Below, one piece after another: positions 9,603 through 12,591 of a stretch of 12,591 nucleotides of DNA. Numbering within the stretch: position 1 is the stretch's first letter; each line of letters starts with the position of its first letter. The stretch is from Brachionus plicatilis (lineage: Eukaryota; Rotifera; Eurotatoria; Ploima; Brachionidae): NCBI GenBank assembly GCA_010279815.1, contig QEOQ01000310.1, positions 350,189 through 362,779 on the forward strand, written 5' to 3'. The notes below the pieces were generated by a model. The model saw only the letters and a list, made by a program, of their open reading frames with translations, was not told the DNA's origin and made no database searches. The position numbers and the translations under genes were made by a program.

Positions 9603-9868
9603 AATCTAGCAGGTAACTAAGAAGGTAGACTCATCAACCGAAGCCATATGACCGACTAGTGTATTAATCTTGCTATTAAAAAAAAATAAAAAAAAGAAAT
9701 GGAGAGGAAACTCAGAAGAACCTCGTTGTAAGGAGGTTATTTCCAGAGGAACCTTATTTAAAGTTTTAATTTTCAGACAAAGTTGTTGTCAATAGTAAGA
9801 ACGTTTTAAAATTTTAAAATCAAAATTTAAAAATAAACTATAAAAATTTAAAAATTCAAAATAAATAA
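9603..9868. other. Non-coding tail of the Gypsy relic, possible polypurine tract
   Basis: No coding pattern. A purine-rich run near 9678-9711 (AAAGAAATGGAGAGGAAAC at its right end) is in the right place for the polypurine tract that precedes a 3' LTR. No LTR pair is recognisable in the window. The last 60 bases are A-rich and lead into the next reading frame. Confidence 0.35.
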
Positions 9869-10486
9869 AAAAAGAAAAAAAGAAAAAGCACAAAAACGGC
9901 TAAAATCTTTGATATATTCAACAGAAATATCACAGTTCTTGGAGGAGACCGAAGGAAAACGGCGGAAACCTTTGAGAATTTCATCAACAAGGAGATCATC
10001 CGGCAGGGTTTAGATACACTGGGACTCGTTGATAACCTGAAAGTCCCAGAGATGTGCAGAGACCACGATGGAACAACGTGCATCGCATTCTATCGGATGG
10101 AAAGGCCTTACCGACATGTTGAAGCTGTTGAATTTATGAACAGCATGACATTTGAAGGTCGAAAACTCCTGGCTAAGCTCAACGACATCGAGTCAGGAGC
10201 TGCACAGTCGTCCAAGAAGACGATGATGGACCAAGAGGGTAAGCCGATCTCGTCCCATGCCGAAAAAGCCAAGTAACTCGAAAGGACAAACCACACTATG
10301 GAGTCACAAGAGCGCCTTATTGTCCACATTGAGCGTCGATTCCGAGAGGAGCAAGAAGGAAGAAGGGAGGCCGAAGCTCGTCTAGGACAAGCAGAGGTTG
10401 AGCTCGACAAGGCCAAGAAGACCATCCGTCAACTGGAGGACACAGTGAAGAGCCTACAGGAAGTTTTGGAAGTTTATGATCCATAA
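9869..10486 (+). CDS. GC-rich ORF: RRM-like fold plus coiled coil, one in-frame stop
   Basis: I do not recognise a named family. One frame runs from 9869 (after a TAA at 9866-9868) to TAA at 10484-10486, with a single internal TAA at 10274-10276; about 204 sense codons. The first part has the order of an RRM: NITVLGGD (strand 1), TFENFINKEIIRQG (helix 1), NLKVPEM (strand 2), GTTCIAFYRM (RNP1-like strand 3), HVEAVEFMNSM (helix 2), GRKLLAKL (strand 4). After the stop comes a long charged coiled coil (ERRFREEQEG, then VELDKAKKTIRQLEDTV). The first Met is at 10052, inside the domain, so the true 5' end is lost or spliced. GC is about 50% over 9961-10440 (239 of 480 counted), far above the neighbours. 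The stop codon directly abuts the right inverted arm. It could be an element accessory protein, a retroelement ORF1-like protein, or captured host sequence. Confidence 0.5.
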
Positions 10487-10566
10487 TTTATTATTTGTGT
10501 TATAACCCCGAACCACCAGATCCTAACAGATCCGGAAGAATTATTTCTTTATTTAAGGATTATAAC
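10487..10566 (-). repeat. 80-bp inverted repeat, right arm
   Basis: Reverse complement of the left arm at 5619-5699 (two mismatches, one indel). Its inner edge abuts the stop codon of the GC-rich frame; its outer edge abuts the resumed transposase frame. The 4948-bp span between outer edges is flanked by no obvious target-site duplication: GACGTCAAT on the left, AGTACGATG on the right. Confidence 0.9.
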
Positions 10567-10760
10567 AGTACGATGATATGCATAGTATTTTAGAAGGTGT
10601 TATAAGAAAACTAATTGAATATTGGTTTTCACCTGGATTTTCCAAGCAACCATTCTCTCTTAGACCAAATTTAGAAAAAAAAAATGAAAACTTTCATAAA
10701 ATAAGGATTCCAAAATATGTTCCAAGAATACCTAGAGACACTAATAAAACTTGTTATTAA
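10566..10760 (+). pseudogene. CACTA/Tnp2-like transposase relic, continuation
   Basis: This segment continues the transposase broken at 6741. QYDDMHSILEGVIRKLIEYW matches the family's DYMHxVLLGVxxKL block, and KIRIPKYVPRIPRD matches the later KPP-x-x-x-R-x-PR block. In relatives these follow the YF...D-x-MH segment, whose first half ends at 6741, with the same residue spacing. The frame stops at 10758-10760 and the rest of the protein is not found. With its other part full of stops, this is a dead gene. Confidence 0.7.
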
Positions 10761-11227
10761 AAAAAAAACTCAGGACTCGGACGAGGATAACGAAAATTAT
10801 TTTGTTTGCAAGAAGTTATTTTGTTTTGTGCAAGTAATTTAGTTTCATAAAAGTATTTTTAGAAAAGTGAGATTTTTTGATGATATAAAGGCGTGTTTAG
10901 TTACCAATTAAAACAACCAATACTTTTTTATAACATCAATCAACTAACATAAAATTTAAGGATAAAACTATCAGTTAAATGTTTATATGTTTCGTAATGC
11001 CTAATTGCGGCTCTTTTAAATGCCATTGACTATCCACTGTTATGATGCTCATTTTGCGATTCTAACATAATATTTATTTATTGTTGTTAAAATTAATACT
11101 TTGAAATATTTAATATGTTAAGGAATAAAGTATAGGATAAAAAACTAAGTTCGTCGAGATATCTAGCAAAACTAAACTTTTTTAATCTTAATTTACAATT
11201 TTTAAACGATATGTAAAATTTTTTTGA
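10761..11227. other. Gene-free stretch right of the mobile-element nest
   Basis: AT-rich. The first 40 bases have a short acidic coding-like patch (QDSDEDNENYF, about 10771-10803) that may be decayed transposon sequence. I see nothing supportable in the rest. Confidence 0.45.
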
Positions 11228-11402
11228 CTATAGTGACATGTCGCTAACTTAAACACTAAATTTTGTAAAAATCGTCATTTTTAGGCCTTTTTCGACAATA
11301 GTGACATGTCGTATTAATCGAAAAAGGTCAAAATGTAAACCAGTGTTCGATACATAGAAACATGTCACTATAGCCGAATACCCAACTAAAGTGACATTTC
11401 AC
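11228..11402. promoter_or_regulatory. Cluster of four GTGACATGTC-type motifs upstream of CDK2AP1
   Basis: Copies: CTATAGTGACATGTCG at 11228-11243, CAATAGTGACATGTCG at 11296-11311, the inverted AAACATGTCACTATAG at 11358-11373, and a weaker AAAGTGACATTTCAC at 11388-11402. The core GACATGTC is a palindrome. The second copy sits in the loop of a perfect 10-bp hairpin (CCTTTTTCGA 11286-11295, TCGAAAAAGG 11318-11327). Placement 250-430 bp before the ATG suits a promoter-proximal binding-site cluster; a small decayed repeat element is the alternative. Confidence 0.4.
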
Positions 11403-11655
11403 TTAAATCGAGCAATTACGTTATTAGTGCCAAAAAAAATTTAGAGCCTAAAAAAAAATTAGTCTAAATTTCAAAATTTTTTTAACAATTTTTTTCCAAG
11501 ACTACTTACTTTCAGAACATGCAATTTTTATTAATTATGCTAATTAAGAAATTTAATAAAGAATATAATAACACATGAACTGATTAGTGGGAGAAATAAT
11601 TTAATATTTATTTGAAAAAATCTTGATAAATAACCATTACTTTAATTTGTCTAAA

Positions 11656-12216
11656 ATGGATATGTCAAAAGGTCAGCAGCAACGCCAGTCTGGTAGCATT
11701 AAACAGTCTGGCTCTTCAGCTTCACTAAACAAGTCTCAATCGCAGCAGTCACCGTTTGACGTGCTCTCGTCTCTGGGAGGTGACTTTAACAGTGCGGTAG
11801 CCGCTCTGACTGCAGCTGCTTCCGGAAATCTTGACTCAAACGCTCTAGCTCAATTGAACGCCATAGCTCAGCTAAATCAAATGGCAACTAATCCTAAAAT
11901 GGCCGCTGCAATGATGCAGCATTTTGGAAATCAAGGATCACCCTCAATACCTGCAAGTTCGTCCTTATCAACCACTTCTGCCAATAACAGTCATCATTTG
12001 CAATCGGCATCTTCTGCATCGTCAACTAACAATGTAAAAATGAACCAGAGCAGATACCAACAACTTTTGGGAATCATAGACGACATGGGCAAAGAGATTC
12101 GAACATGCTACTCTGGAAACAAAAATTCAATCGAGCGTCTCAAAAGAAACATTGCTAGTGCAAGGATTTTGGTCAAAGATTGTCAAATAGAATGTGACAG
12201 AAATGTTAAACAATAG
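11656..12216 (+). CDS. CDK2AP1: CDK2AP1 (DOC-1) homologue, NuRD-associated protein
   Basis: 186 codons in one intact exon. CDK2AP1/2 proteins bind CDK2 and are small subunits of the NuRD chromatin-remodelling complex, acting in the nucleus. The conserved C-terminal domain fills residues 132-186: RYQQLLGIIDDMGKEIR, then GNKNSIERLKRNI, ARILVKDC and ECDRNV, matching the vertebrate order ELLxxIEELGKEIR ... AMERLKRGI ... ARxLVREC ... ERN. The N-terminal 130 residues are much longer than in vertebrates (about 115 residues in total there). They are rich in Gln, Ser and Ala, with a possible Ala/Leu helix around residues 45-90 (AVAALTAAASG, LAQLNAIAQLNQMA). I chose the ATG at 11656 (AAAATGG context); a second ATG at 11662 is possible. 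Codon use and composition look normal and no damage is seen. A TTTCAG at 11510-11515 could end a 5' UTR intron. Confidence 0.9.
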   Translation: MDMSKGQQQRQSGSIKQSGSSASLNKSQSQQSPFDVLSSLGGDFNSAVAALTAAASGNLDSNALAQLNAIAQLNQMATNPKMAAAMMQHFGNQGSPSIPASSSLSTTSANNSHHLQSASSASSTNNVKMNQSRYQQLLGIIDDMGKEIRTCYSGNKNSIERLKRNIASARILVKDCQIECDRNVKQ

Positions 12217-12281
12217 ATTGTTCTTGTAAGAAAAGTTTACTAATATATTAAAAATGGAATGTTATTTTATGTAAATGATTT

Positions 12282-12287
12282 AATAAA
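12282..12287 (+). promoter_or_regulatory. Poly(A) signal AATAAA of the CDK2AP1 homologue
   Basis: Canonical hexamer 66 bases after the stop codon, giving a short 3' UTR. A T-rich stretch follows directly, as expected for a cleavage region. Confidence 0.55.
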
Positions 12288-12401
12288 TTTTTTAAAAATT
12301 TTTCCTTTTTTTTCCATTAAATTTTTTCTACTTTTGCTGAAAATGATAAATTTTTTAAATTAATTTTAAAAATTTACTTTTTAAATTTATACTGATAGAC
12401 T

Positions 12402-12450
12402 AGTAAATTTACAAATTTACGTGTTTAAGAACTAAATTTGTAGATTTACT
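12402..12450. repeat. Short inverted repeat downstream of CDK2AP1
   Basis: AGTAAATTTACAAATTT at 12402-12418 pairs with AAATTTGTAGATTTACT at 12434-12450, 16 of 17 positions, with a 15-nt loop. Both arms are AT-rich, so chance is possible. The rest of 12288-12591 is AT-rich with nothing else I can support. Confidence 0.35.
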
Positions 12451-12591
12451 GTTACATGTAAAGGGAAGAAGATTAAAAAAACATATAAAATGTTACTCTT
12501 AAAAAACAAAACATAAAGAAAAAATTGAGATTTTAACTTTGTAAAAGAGTGAAGTAAAACATGAATTCGAACATAATTAACTTAAAATGTG

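Larger units (their letters stand above)
6742..10565 (+). mobile_element. 3.8-kb composite insertion splitting the transposase
   Basis: This DNA separates two halves of one transposase frame. From the family pattern, YIFPFEGM (ending 6741) and QYDDMH (from 10566) should be adjacent, with the same spacing as in relatives. The wedge contains a Ty3/Gypsy gag-pol relic, a GC-rich reading frame and, at its extreme right, one arm of the 80-bp inverted repeat. It has no matching arm at its own left edge and no clear target-site duplication, so it is probably more than one event. Good splice-like sequences sit at both edges (GAAG|GTATGT and AACAG|TACG), but splicing there would shift the frame. Confidence 0.6.

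Noticed and set aside
6738..9810. Weak similarity between GTTGTTCTCTCAATAACTAC (about 6744-6763) and GTTGTTGTCAATAGTAAG (about 9787-9804) as possible ends of Gypsy LTRs.
   Set aside because: The match is short, gapped and AT-rich, with no TG...CA ends, primer-binding site or flanking duplication, so it does not define an LTR pair.
9856..10425. Minus-strand frames over the GC-rich region.
   Set aside because: The + strand carries the RRM-like order and coiled-coil heptads; the antisense frames are Ser/Arg-rich shadows typical of GC-richer coding DNA.
10507..10540. tRNA-like or primer-binding-site reading of the inverted arm (GGTTCGGGG resembles a T-loop).
   Set aside because: No cloverleaf can be drawn around it, and no A- and B-box pair is found.
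6742..10568. Reading 6737-10568 as a genuine intron of the transposase (GAAG|GTATGT donor, AACAG|TACG acceptor).
   Set aside because: Joining there gives a frame with an immediate TGA, while the unspliced codon join matches family spacing; an intron would also have to contain foreign pol genes.

Overview
This is AT-rich eukaryotic DNA. It has very short introns (54-59 bp, plus two longer ones), single-gene transcription units, AATAAA poly(A) signals, and several decayed transposable elements of animal type. That suits a compact, AT-rich invertebrate genome; a rotifer-like animal is my guess, but the species cannot be fixed from this window.

Layout, left to right. (1) 1-3133, + strand: the 3' half of a multi-exon RGS12/RGS14/loco-type gene. 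Six exons join in phase and encode the tandem Ras-binding domains and a Ser/Lys-rich tail; the RGS domain must lie to the left, outside the window. Intron 3 (1.6 kb) carries a small MITE-like hairpin. (2) 3134-4187: gene-free, AT-rich. (3) 4188-5085, - strand: an internally deleted pogo/Tigger-type DNA transposon with decayed terminal and subterminal repeats. (4) 5172-5436: a fragment of a non-LTR retrotransposon endonuclease, followed at once by three units of the telomere-type repeat TAACCC. (5) 5619-10760: a nest of mobile elements. A CACTA/Tnp2-like transposase relic (5978-6741) is broken between two codons and resumes at 10566. The 3.8 kb wedge holds a heavily eroded Ty3/Gypsy gag-pol relic that has lost the RT core and the integrase core. 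Next comes a much more GC-rich reading frame (about 50% GC) with an RRM-like pattern and a strong coiled coil, interrupted by one stop codon. The wedge ends in an 80-bp repeat whose near-identical inverted copy sits 4.9 kb away at 5619. (6) 10761-11655: gene-free, but with a cluster of a GTGACATGTC motif 250-430 bp upstream of the next gene. (7) 11656-12216, + strand: an intact, intronless CDK2AP1 (DOC-1) homologue with a long Gln/Ser/Ala-rich N-terminal extension.

The two host genes, a Ras/G-protein signalling scaffold and a NuRD-associated chromatin protein, have no evident functional link. The space between them has served as a transposon landing site. The least explained item is the composite at 5619-10760: the high-identity 80-bp inverted arms, the GC-rich RRM-like/coiled-coil frame that stops at the foot of the right arm, and the transposase split exactly at that arm's outer edge. 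It may be a poorly described two-gene DNA transposon nested in its own relative, but the sequence alone does not prove this.
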